Assembly: GCA_031272345.1 (NCBI GenBank)
Contig: JAISTZ010000109.1
Location: 1 to 5,067, forward strand
Source of the DNA: Spirochaetaceae bacterium
GTDB taxonomy: Bacteria; Spirochaetota; Spirochaetia; Treponematales; Treponemataceae
DNA length: 5,067 bases
Reading direction: 5' to 3'
Under the pieces are notes generated by a model, which worked only from the letters and a program-made list of their open reading frames with translations, did not search any database and was not told the DNA's origin. Made by a program: the position numbers and the translations under genes. Each line of letters begins with the position of its first letter. The stretch's first letter is position 1. Shown one piece after another: positions 1 through 5,067 of the stretch.

Positions 1-2
1 GG

Positions 3-86
3 GACAATGAAACAGCCCGGCTCTGCCGCGCCGAGGCGGACCGTCTTTTCGGAAGCGCAAAAATGAACGACCGGAGGTACGCATGA
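3..86 (+). CDS. C-terminal end of an unidentified upstream protein (partial)
   Basis: An open frame enters from the left edge and gives 27 residues (beginning DNETARLCRAEADRLFG) before a TGA at 84-86. The peptide is rich in Arg, Ala and Glu, as an amphipathic C-terminal helix would be. The TGA overlaps the ATG of the aminopeptidase gene (ATGA), an arrangement typical of translationally coupled genes, and the ribosome binding site of the next gene lies inside these last codons. The overlap is the main reason to believe this frame; the other two plus frames are also short and carry no recognisable protein. I do not recognise the family and assign no function. Confidence 0.45.
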   Translation, partial: DNETARLCRAEADRLFGSAKMNDRRYA

Positions 87-832
87 TACGGCTCAAGAAC
101 GCGGCCCAGATAATGGGCATCAGAAGGTCCTGCGACCTCCTTTCCGCCATGTACGACGCCCTCCTCCCCATGGTCAAGGCCGGGGTGACCACCAGGGACA
201 TCGACGAATTTTGCAGGGAATTCATCAAGAAACACGGGGGAAAGCCCGCCTGGTTCCGGGAGGATTTTCCCGGGGCGGCCTGCGTGTCGATCAACGACGA
301 GGTGATTCACGGGGTGCCCGGCAAGCGGCGGGTGCGGGACGGGGACCTGGTGTCCATAGACGTGGGAATCGACCTGGAGGGCTACATCAGCGACTCCGCC
401 GTCACCGTGATGGTGGGGAACGTGTCCCCCGGGGCCCGCCGTCTCGTGGAGGTCACCCGCCGGTGCCTGGAGGCGGGGATAGGGGCCTGCAAGGCCGGGA
501 ACCGCATCGGGGACATCTCCCGGGCCGTATACGCCGTGGCCCAGGAAGCGGGCTGCGGGGTGGTGCGGGAATACTGCGGTCACGGGGTCGGCCTGGACGT
601 GCACGAGGACCCGTCGATCCCCAACGTGCCCCTGCGGGGGGCCAACCCGAGGATCCAGGCCGGGATGGTCCTGGCGATCGAGCCCATGATAAACCAGGGG
701 ACCGGGGACATATACCTTGCCCAGGACGACTGGACGGTCCTCACCGCCGACGGGAAGCTCTCTTGCCACGAGGAACACACCGTGGCCGTGTTCGCCGACC
801 GCACGGAGGTGCTCACCAGGCACGGCCCTTGA
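83..832 (+). CDS. map: Methionine aminopeptidase, type I
   Basis: This cytoplasmic metalloprotease removes the initiator methionine from nascent proteins. The 249 residues match the usual length of bacterial type Ia enzymes, which lack an N-terminal extension, and cover the whole pita-bread fold. All five dimetal ligands can be placed by comparison with E. coli Map: Asp93 (SIDVG), Asp104 (YISDS), His167 (CGHGVG), Glu200 (AIEP) and Glu231 (HEEHT). The substrate-site histidines are His76 (VIHGVPG) and His174 (DVHEDP). The ATG at 83 follows GGAGG at 73-77 with a 5-base spacer and overlaps the preceding stop codon, so the start is well supported. The gene is not beside secY or adk, a common location for map, so it may be a second copy. 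No residue needed for activity is missing. Confidence 0.96.
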   Translation: MIRLKNAAQIMGIRRSCDLLSAMYDALLPMVKAGVTTRDIDEFCREFIKKHGGKPAWFREDFPGAACVSINDEVIHGVPGKRRVRDGDLVSIDVGIDLEGYISDSAVTVMVGNVSPGARRLVEVTRRCLEAGIGACKAGNRIGDISRAVYAVAQEAGCGVVREYCGHGVGLDVHEDPSIPNVPLRGANPRIQAGMVLAIEPMINQGTGDIYLAQDDWTVLTADGKLSCHEEHTVAVFADRTEVLTRHGP

Positions 833-902
833 CGGGCTTCCCCTTCGCGGGTAGGTTTATGCAGACACACAGGAAGCGTCTGCTTTGATAAGGAGGAATA
901 CT
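833..902 (+). other. Spacer between map and the crotonase gene, with a weak hairpin
   Basis: This is the longest gap in the plus-strand cluster. It contains a 6-bp inverted repeat, GCAGAC at 861-866 and GTCTGC at 878-883, with an 11-base loop, ending just before the ribosome binding site at 890-896. No T-run follows the stem, so it is not a convincing intrinsic terminator. No good -35/-10 pair is visible. It could modulate translation of the crotonase gene or be chance. Confidence 0.3.
890..896 (+). promoter_or_regulatory. Ribosome binding site fixing the crotonase start
   Basis: A full AAGGAGG sits 6 bases before the ATG at 903. An in-frame TTG at 885 would place this site inside the coding region, so 903 is the better start; the mature N-terminus is then MAEPVVLYEV, as expected for a crotonase. 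Confidence 0.85.
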
Positions 903-1685
903 ATGGCCGAACCGGTAGTCTTGTACGAGGTTGAACATGGAGTCGCCCTGATAACCCTGAATCGGCCCGCCCAGCTCAATTCCTGGTCACGGGAACTGAT
1001 GGAAGCGCTGGTCGGGGCTGTGGAACGGGCAGGGGAGGACGGGGCCGTGCGGGTCGTCGTGATTACCGGCGCGGGCAGGGCCTTCACCGCCGGGGGTGAC
1101 CTGCTGGAGATGAACGCCCTTCCCACGGCGGAGGATCGGCGCAGGTTCTTCATGCTCGCCGGGCTCATCACCACCGCCGTCAGGGACTGTCCCAAGCCCG
1201 TGATCGCCATGGTGAACGGCGTGGCGGCGGGGGCCGGGTTCAACCTGGCCGTCACCTGCGACCTGGCCTTCGCTTCGGAGGACGCCAGATTCATCCAGAG
1301 CTTCGTAAAGGTGGGGCTCGCGCCGGATTCCGGGGGCTTCTACGCCCTCCCCAGGATCGTGGGGCTTTCAAAGGCCAAGGAGCTGATGTTCACCGCCCGG
1401 CCCGTGAGCGCCCAGGAGGCCCTGTCCCTCAACCTGGTGAACCGGGTGGTCCCCGCGCCGGACCTGGGCCGAACCGTGATGGACTTTGCCCGGAATCTCG
1501 CCCGGTCCGCGCCCCTGGCCCTGGAGCTGACCAAAAAGGCCCTGAACGAGGCCTTCCATGTCTCCCTGGAGGAGAGCCTCGAAACCGAGGCCCTCACCAA
1601 CGCCTTCCTGTCGTCCACCGCCGATTTCACTGAGGGGGTGGCGGCCTTTCAGGAAAAACGCGAACCGATTTTTAAAGGAGCCTGA
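903..1685 (+). CDS. Crotonase-superfamily protein, PaaG-like enoyl-CoA isomerase
   Basis: The 260 residues form a complete crotonase fold that should bind a CoA thioester. Oxyanion-hole segments are AFTAGGDL (60-67) and NGVAAGAGFNLA (105-116). Compared with rat enoyl-CoA hydratase, Glu144 is replaced by Asn114 and Glu164 by Phe134, so ordinary hydratase chemistry is unlikely. The segment VGLAPDSGG (137-145) instead carries Asp142, matching the catalytic aspartate of PaaG-type 1,2-epoxyphenylacetyl-CoA isomerases and related delta3,delta2-enoyl-CoA isomerases; the C-terminal EGVAAFQEKREPIF also has the PaaG style. I infer double-bond isomerisation of an acyl-CoA; the substrate is unknown. No other phenylacetate (paa) genes are in the window, so the symbol is withheld. 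Its last codons contain the ribosome binding site of the next gene, which starts one base after its TGA. Confidence 0.9.
   Translation: MAEPVVLYEVEHGVALITLNRPAQLNSWSRELMEALVGAVERAGEDGAVRVVVITGAGRAFTAGGDLLEMNALPTAEDRRRFFMLAGLITTAVRDCPKPVIAMVNGVAAGAGFNLAVTCDLAFASEDARFIQSFVKVGLAPDSGGFYALPRIVGLSKAKELMFTARPVSAQEALSLNLVNRVVPAPDLGRTVMDFARNLARSAPLALELTKKALNEAFHVSLEESLETEALTNAFLSSTADFTEGVAAFQEKREPIFKGA
1674..1680 (+). promoter_or_regulatory. Ribosome binding site fixing the pncB start
   Basis: AAAGGAG lies 6 bases before the ATG at 1687, inside the last codons of the crotonase gene. The frame stays open upstream to 1558, but that extension lies entirely within the crotonase coding region and has low-complexity Pro/Arg-rich content. 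The start at 1687 is therefore preferred. Confidence 0.85.
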
Positions 1686-1686
1686 C

Positions 1687-3153
1687 ATGTCCCAATCCCT
1701 TCCGAATAGCCCGAACAGCGCCCTCTTTACGGACTTTTACGAGCTCACCATGGCCCAGGGGTTCTGGAAGCAGGGGAAGAATCACCCCGCGGTGTTCGAC
1801 ATGTTCTTCCGGAAGCACCCCTTTTCGGGGGGATTCTCGGTCTTTGCCGGCCTGGGGACTCTCCTCGATTCCCTCGAGGCCTTCTCCTTCAGCCCTGATG
1901 ACATAGCTTACCTTTCCACCCTGGGGGTGTTTGAGCCGGCCTTCCTGGACTTCCTCCGGGACTTCAGGTTCTCCGGGGATCTCTACGCCTTCGACGAGGG
2001 GTCGGTGATTTTTCCGGGGGAACCCCTGGTGCGGATCCACGCGAATTTGATCGAGGCCCAGATCATCGAGGGGCTCGTGCTGAACCATATCAACTTCCAG
2101 AGTCTCATCGCCACCAAGACGGCCAGGGTGTTCCTGGCGTCCAGGAAGGGGCGGATCATGGAGTTCGGCCTCCGCAGGGCCCAGGGGCCCAACGGCGCGC
2201 TCTGGGCTTCCAGAGCGGCCTTCATCGGCGGGGCGGGGAGCACGAGCAACACCCTGGCGGGCCGGGTCTTCGGCATCCCCGTGAGCGGCACCATGGCCCA
2301 TTCCTGGGTCATGTCCTTCCCCTCGGAACTGGAGGCCTTCAGGGCCTACGCCGCCCTCTACCCGGACGCTACTATCTTCCTGATCGACACCTACGACACC
2401 CTCCAGTCGGGCATAAAAAACGCCGTCATCGCCGGGGGGGAGCTGGCCGCCCGGGGGCACAACTTCGGGGTGCGTCTGGATTCCGGGGACATGCAGTACC
2501 TTTCCACCTGTGTGCGGAAGCTCCTGGACGAGGCGGGGTTCCCCAGGGCGGGGATCACCGTGTCCAACGACCTCTCCGAGGAAATCATCGAGACTCTGGT
2601 GTCCAACGGGGCCCCCATAACGAGCTGGGGGGTGGGAACCCAGATGGTCACCGGGGGGGTGGAGGCCGCCTTCTCCGGGGTATACAAGCTCGCCTCCCGG
2701 TCTGCCGAGGAGGGTGAAGGGGAGGCCCCTGTCCCGGTGATGAAGTTCTCCGACAACCCGGAAAAGACGACCAATCCGGGCATAAAGGAGGTGTGGCGGC
2801 TCTACGACCGGAACAACGCGGCCCTGGCGGACGTGCTCGCCCTGGAGGGTGAAGAAATCACCCCCGGAAGGGCCGAGGTATTTTTCCACCCGGCGATCGA
2901 CTACCGGCAGGTCTGCATCAACCCGGCGCGGGCGGTCCCCCTCCTCAAAAAGAAGCTCTCCGGGGGAAGGCGGGTGGAGCCCCCGCTGAGTCCGGGGGAC
3001 GAGATACGCCGGGCCCGGCAGGTGATGGAGGGGCAGCTTGAGTCCCTGGACATCACCTTTAAGCGGATGCTCAACCCCCACATCTACAAGGTCTCCATAA
3101 GCCGGGCCCTCAAGAACTTAAAGCTCGGCTTCATCGAGGCCCGGCTGAGGTAG
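1687..3153 (+). CDS. pncB: Nicotinate phosphoribosyltransferase
   Basis: This cytoplasmic enzyme joins nicotinate to phosphoribosyl pyrophosphate, with ATP hydrolysis, to give nicotinate mononucleotide: the entry step of the Preiss-Handler NAD salvage route. The 488 residues fit the longer class shared by Gram-positive bacteria and animals; E. coli PncB is about 400. Recognisable blocks are TDFYELTMAQGF (15-26) at the N-terminus, EFGLRRAQG (159-167), GTMAHSW with His205 as the histidine expected to be phosphorylated, VRLDSGD (262-268), SNDLSE (293-298) and WGVGTQ (314-319), followed by a C-terminal domain with several basic patches. Residues 339-350 form an acidic Glu-rich insert. The start is one base after the crotonase stop, so the two are surely co-transcribed. 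Nothing appears truncated or mutated. Confidence 0.96.
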   Translation: MSQSLPNSPNSALFTDFYELTMAQGFWKQGKNHPAVFDMFFRKHPFSGGFSVFAGLGTLLDSLEAFSFSPDDIAYLSTLGVFEPAFLDFLRDFRFSGDLYAFDEGSVIFPGEPLVRIHANLIEAQIIEGLVLNHINFQSLIATKTARVFLASRKGRIMEFGLRRAQGPNGALWASRAAFIGGAGSTSNTLAGRVFGIPVSGTMAHSWVMSFPSELEAFRAYAALYPDATIFLIDTYDTLQSGIKNAVIAGGELAARGHNFGVRLDSGDMQYLSTCVRKLLDEAGFPRAGITVSNDLSEEIIETLVSNGAPITSWGVGTQMVTGGVEAAFSGVYKLASRSAEEGEGEAPVPVMKFSDNPEKTTNPGIKEVWRLYDRNNAALADVLALEGEEITPGRAEVFFHPAIDYRQVCINPARAVPLLKKKLSGGRRVEPPLSPGDEIRRARQVMEGQLESLDITFKRMLNPHIYKVSISRALKNLKLGFIEARLR

Positions 3154-3160
3154 GCCACCC

Positions 3161-4192
3161 ATGGACCTGGAAACACTTGAACGCCGCGCGGAGATCATCC
3201 GCCGGATCCGCTCCTTCTTTGTCTCCCGGCATTACCTGGAACTGGATGTCCCGGCCCTCGCTCCCGCGCTGATTCCCGAAACCTGCCTGGAGGTGTTCAA
3301 AACGGAGCTCCTTTCCCCCGGGGGCGGAAGGCCGGCCCCCCTCTACCTGACCCCCTCCCCGGAGGTCTACATCAAGAAAATCATCGCCGCCCACCGGGTC
3401 GACGTGTTCCAGGTTTCCAAATGCTACCGGAACTGCGAGTCCCTGGGGGCCGTGCACAACCCGGAATTCACCATGCTCGAATACTACACCATGAACGCCG
3501 CTTACAAGCAATCCGCCGCCCTCACGGAGGAATTCTTCGATTACCTGGGAGTCCCCCCGGCTCTCTCGCCCCCCTTCACGCGCCTTACCATGGACGAGGC
3601 CTTCCTCCGGTTCGCGGGGTTCAGGCTCTCGGAGGCCCAGGAAACCGGTGCGCTTGCGGAACAGGCCCGCAGGCTGGGCATCGCGGAGGGCCCGGAAAAT
3701 CCCTTTGAAAACTGGGCCTGGGACGACCTCTACGAGCTCATCCTGGTGCACGCTGTGGAGCCCGCCCTGCCCAGGGAGAGGCCCGTGGTCCTCCTCGATT
3801 ATCCCGCCCAGGCGGTCTGCCTTGCCGGGGACGTTCCCCCAAAAAGCGGCCCCTCCGGCGCGCCCCTGTGGAAGGAGCGGTGGGAACTCTACGCCGATGG
3901 CGTCGAGCTTGCCAACTGCTACACCGAGGAGACGGACCCGGACAAAATCCGCGCCTATTTTGAAAGGGAAGGGGCGATAAAAGAGATGACCGCCCGGACG
4001 CCCCACGCTGTCGACAGGGATTACTGGAAAATCTTTGAGGACTTTCCCCCCTGTTCGGGGGTCGCTCTGGGGGTGGACAGGCTCATAGCCCTGATGACCG
4101 GTTCCAGGGGGATAGAACCGGTGCTGCCGTTCCCGCTCTCTACACCTTACGCTGGAACCAGCGGATGTTCCTGTCCTCGGGAATCACAGTGA
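3161..4192 (+). CDS. epmA: EpmA-like elongation factor P (beta-)lysyltransferase, lysyl-tRNA synthetase paralogue
   Basis: This is a class II aminoacyl-tRNA synthetase catalytic domain without the N-terminal anticodon-binding OB fold of LysRS, as in EpmA/PoxA/GenX, which attaches (R)-beta-lysine to a lysine of elongation factor P. Visible blocks are TPSPEVYIKK (64-73), motif 2 from FQVSKCYRN (83-91) to HNPEFTMLEYY (99-109), GVELANCY (248-255) and motif 3 GVALGVDR (300-307). Ala302 matches E. coli EpmA Ala298, where true LysRS has Gly, which favours the EpmA assignment. Motif 2 reads RNCES where E. coli has RNEEM, with one extra residue. E. coli EpmA ends about 22 residues after motif 3; this one runs 36, and the last 14 or so (YAGTSGCSCPRESQ) are encoded inside the convergent gene. 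It starts 7 bases after pncB, with only a weak GAGG 10 bases upstream of the ATG. No efp or epmB is in view. Confidence 0.88.
   Translation: MDLETLERRAEIIRRIRSFFVSRHYLELDVPALAPALIPETCLEVFKTELLSPGGGRPAPLYLTPSPEVYIKKIIAAHRVDVFQVSKCYRNCESLGAVHNPEFTMLEYYTMNAAYKQSAALTEEFFDYLGVPPALSPPFTRLTMDEAFLRFAGFRLSEAQETGALAEQARRLGIAEGPENPFENWAWDDLYELILVHAVEPALPRERPVVLLDYPAQAVCLAGDVPPKSGPSGAPLWKERWELYADGVELANCYTEETDPDKIRAYFEREGAIKEMTARTPHAVDRDYWKIFEDFPPCSGVALGVDRLIALMTGSRGIEPVLPFPLSTPYAGTSGCSCPRESQ
4097..4122. repeat. 8-bp perfect inverted repeat near the convergent gene ends
   Basis: ACCGGTTC at 4097-4104 is repeated inverted as GAACCGGT at 4115-4122 with a 10-base loop. It lies within the codons just after motif 3 of the EpmA-like gene and 18 bases beyond the stop of the minus-strand gene. 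Neither strand has a T-run after the stem, so it is not a standard intrinsic terminator, although it could protect or shorten the 3' end of the minus-strand transcript. Confidence 0.4.
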
Positions 4193-4820
4193 CCTCCGGG
4201 GATGGAGAGAGCGCCATGGTTATCCCGTGGTTTATCTTGCTTATCAGCCAGGTGAGGGGTCTGAGGGGCCACACCTTGTGCCCTATGGACTGGGCCACCA
4301 GGTCCGTGTAGAGGGCCCATGTCTGGGTGGCCGCGATCAGGTCCGTGCAGATGAGGTACTCGGAAATCACCCCGAAGGGCATTTCCGCCGGAAGGAAGCC
4401 CCGGGCGTATTCGACCGCCCACACGCCGTCGGTAAAATTCATGGCCCTGGCCTGACCGGGCCCCACGTAGACCCGGTCCCCGGGCTTGTAAATCTTTTTT
4501 TCAAATTCGCCCTCTCCGTAGTACCACATCTCGCCGTCGATCACCGTGTCCCAAAACCCGGTGAAGTGCCGCCCGGAATGGCCCTCCGAGCCGATGGGGG
4601 TGCCCCAGATCATGATGTACTCTGTGAGGGAGGCGTAGTACAGCTTCATTTGAATCATTGCGCCTCCGGCAATTGAGTAGACCCAGGGCTGGCTGAAATC
4701 TATCATTCCGGGATAGTGTTTTTCCATAGCTTTGCCGAACACATCGAACATTTCCGGCTTGGGGTGGCCGAGGCACTCCATGGCGCACTCGTGGACAACG
4801 GGGGGACTGAAAACTGGCAT
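4140..4820 (-). CDS. ERG2 / sigma-1 receptor family protein (bacterial)
   Basis: A 226-residue protein resembling fungal ERG2 (sterol delta8-delta7 isomerase) and animal sigma-1 receptor. Matching blocks in order: YPG (36-38), AGGAM (51-55), ASLTEY (63-68), GTPIGSEGHSGRH (73-85), WDTVIDGE (90-97), YKPGD (111-115), GPGQA (120-124), WAVEYARGFLP (134-144) and PFG (148-150). By hand alignment, Asp91 matches human Asp126 and Glu137 matches Glu172, the two acidic ligand-site residues; sigma-1 His154 is Val here. Residues 144-183 correspond to the two C-terminal membrane-lying helices. Unlike ERG2 and sigma-1, there is no N-terminal transmembrane helix; about 43 extra residues follow the shared domain. 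GGAG 6 bases upstream supports the ATG at 4820. It follows a probable dehydrogenase gene by 36 bases. Family membership is firm; isomerase activity on a sterol or other lipid is unproven inference. Confidence 0.9.
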   Translation of the reverse strand: MPVFSPPVVHECAMECLGHPKPEMFDVFGKAMEKHYPGMIDFSQPWVYSIAGGAMIQMKLYYASLTEYIMIWGTPIGSEGHSGRHFTGFWDTVIDGEMWYYGEGEFEKKIYKPGDRVYVGPGQARAMNFTDGVWAVEYARGFLPAEMPFGVISEYLICTDLIAATQTWALYTDLVAQSIGHKVWPLRPLTWLISKINHGITMALSPSPEVTVIPEDRNIRWFQRKV

Positions 4821-4856
4821 GACAAACTCCTTTTTGTTTGTTTTTTCGATATATAT
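4821..4856 (-). promoter_or_regulatory. AT-rich intergenic leader with ribosome binding site
   Basis: The 36-base gap before the ERG2-like gene is strikingly AT-rich against GC-rich surroundings: 25 of the 30 bases at 4831-4860 are A or T. On the minus strand it reads as an A-rich tract ending in AAGGAG (4827-4832), 6 bases before the ATG. At its upstream edge lies the perfect 10-base palindrome GATATATATC (4848-4857), which reaches into the TAG of the dehydrogenase gene. An A-rich, unstructured leader would favour ribosome loading. No spaced -35/-10 pair is evident, so an internal promoter is only possible. Confidence 0.6.
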
Positions 4857-5067
4857 CTATCGGACAGCGTCCGTTGCCGGACGCTCAAATTTGCCCTGTT
4901 CCCCGGCAGGGGATTTAAAGGGACCGAACATGGCGTTCATGGACATCCCCAGGATGCGTGTGGCAAAGGCCCTGGGCAGGAGACCCATGAACACGAAGCC
5001 CATCCGGTTGCGCGCCCCGTCCGAAGCGGAGGGCCTTTTCCCCAGGGCTTTCAGAGCCCGGCGCACC
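4857..5067 (-). CDS. C-terminal end of a probable short-chain dehydrogenase/reductase (partial)
   Basis: The frame is open from the right window edge to a TAG at 4857-4859, giving about 69 residues; the true start lies outside. The pattern RALKALGKRPSAS, then NRMGFVFMGLLPRAFATRIL, resembles the C-terminal end of DltE-like short-chain dehydrogenases: an 'ALxALGRRP' segment, a short turn, 'NRL', a hydrophobic stretch, then 'LLPR'. The Rossmann core, the TGxxxGxG motif and the YxxxK catalytic pair would be upstream and cannot be checked. If correct, it is an NAD(P)-dependent oxidoreductase of unknown substrate. It is co-directional with the ERG2-like gene, 36 bases away, so probably in the same operon; that pairing hints at lipid or steroid-like substrates but does not show it. 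The other minus-strand frames give no better match. Confidence 0.6.
   Translation of the reverse strand, partial: VRRALKALGKRPSASDGARNRMGFVFMGLLPRAFATRILGMSMNAMFGPFKSPAGEQGKFERPATDAVR
4861..4885 (-). repeat. GC-rich hairpin at the end of the dehydrogenase gene
   Basis: AGCGTCCG at 4866-4873 and CGGACGCT at 4878-4885 form a perfect 8-bp stem with a 4-base loop in the last codons of the dehydrogenase gene. A further CGGAC at 4861-4865 can instead pair with GTCCG at 4869-4873, giving a competing 5-bp stem with a 3-base loop. On the transcribed minus strand the stem is followed by AT-rich sequence with A-runs but no T-run, so a transcript-processing or attenuation element fits better than an intrinsic terminator. 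Confidence 0.4.

Noticed and set aside
211..888. A 225-codon plus-strand frame overlapping map.
   Set aside because: Arg/Gly/Pro-rich shadow of the methionine aminopeptidase, whose catalytic residues are all intact in the other frame.
1672..3081. A 469-codon open frame on the minus strand opposite pncB.
   Set aside because: The product is Gly/Pro/Arg/Glu-rich low-complexity sequence with no recognisable domain, and the opposite strand encodes a clear full-length nicotinate phosphoribosyltransferase. Long antisense frames are expected in GC-rich genes.
3131..4006. A 291-codon minus-strand open frame opposite the EpmA-like gene.
   Set aside because: It mirrors strongly conserved aminoacyl-tRNA synthetase motifs on the plus strand, has Gly/Glu-rich composition and no plausible family signature.
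3161..4192. Annotation as a full lysyl-tRNA synthetase.
   Set aside because: There is no N-terminal OB-fold anticodon-binding domain, the length fits EpmA, and motif 3 carries the EpmA-type Ala (Ala302).
4227..4676. A 149-codon plus-strand frame opposite the ERG2-like gene.
   Set aside because: Shadow of the minus-strand gene, whose family motifs and ribosome binding site are clear.
4828..4850. T-rich run on the plus strand considered as an intrinsic terminator.
   Set aside because: No GC-rich stem directly precedes it on the plus strand, and the plus-strand genes end about 640 bases earlier. It is better explained as the A-rich leader of the minus-strand gene.
1..5067. CRISPR arrays, tRNA or rRNA genes, insertion sequences or attachment sites.
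   Set aside because: No regularly spaced repeats, cloverleaf-like sequence, transposase or long direct or terminal repeats were seen on reading both strands.

Overview
This window looks like a chromosomal segment of a GC-rich bacterium. Genes are tightly packed and intronless, most start after a clear GGAGG-type ribosome binding site, and spacers are short or absent. The mix of a PaaG-like crotonase, a standalone EpmA-like enzyme and a short-chain dehydrogenase would suit a Gram-negative such as a member of the Desulfobacterota (old Deltaproteobacteria). That placement is a guess from gene style; no marker gene here fixes the taxon.

Left to centre, plus strand: the last 27 codons of an unidentified gene overlap (ATGA) a type I methionine aminopeptidase (83-832). 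After a 70-base spacer comes a crotonase-superfamily protein (903-1685) that lacks both catalytic glutamates of true enoyl-CoA hydratases but has the PaaG-type aspartate. One base later starts nicotinate phosphoribosyltransferase (1687-3153, NAD salvage), and seven bases after that an EpmA-like lysyl-tRNA-synthetase paralogue (3161-4192, modification of elongation factor P). The last three are almost certainly co-transcribed. Their functions do not form one pathway, so this reads as a housekeeping cluster.

Right, minus strand, convergent: the C-terminal end of a probable short-chain dehydrogenase/reductase (4857-5067, cut by the window edge), then a 36-base AT-rich gap, then a 226-residue protein (4140-4820) that clearly resembles the eukaryotic ERG2 (sterol C-8 isomerase) / sigma-1 receptor family. 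It keeps the SLTEY block, the GxEGHSGRH block, the YKPGD turn, and the two acidic residues matching Asp126 and Glu172 of human sigma-1 receptor. It has no N-terminal membrane anchor and carries an extra C-terminal tail. This is the outstanding feature of the window: a bacterial member of a family known mainly from eukaryotic sterol metabolism and pharmacology, apparently in an operon with an oxidoreductase. A role in sterol, steroid or other polycyclic or isoprenoid lipid chemistry is inference.

The two convergent units overlap tail-to-tail by 53 bases. No hairpin with a U-tract is visible between them, only an 8-bp inverted repeat in the end of the EpmA-like gene.
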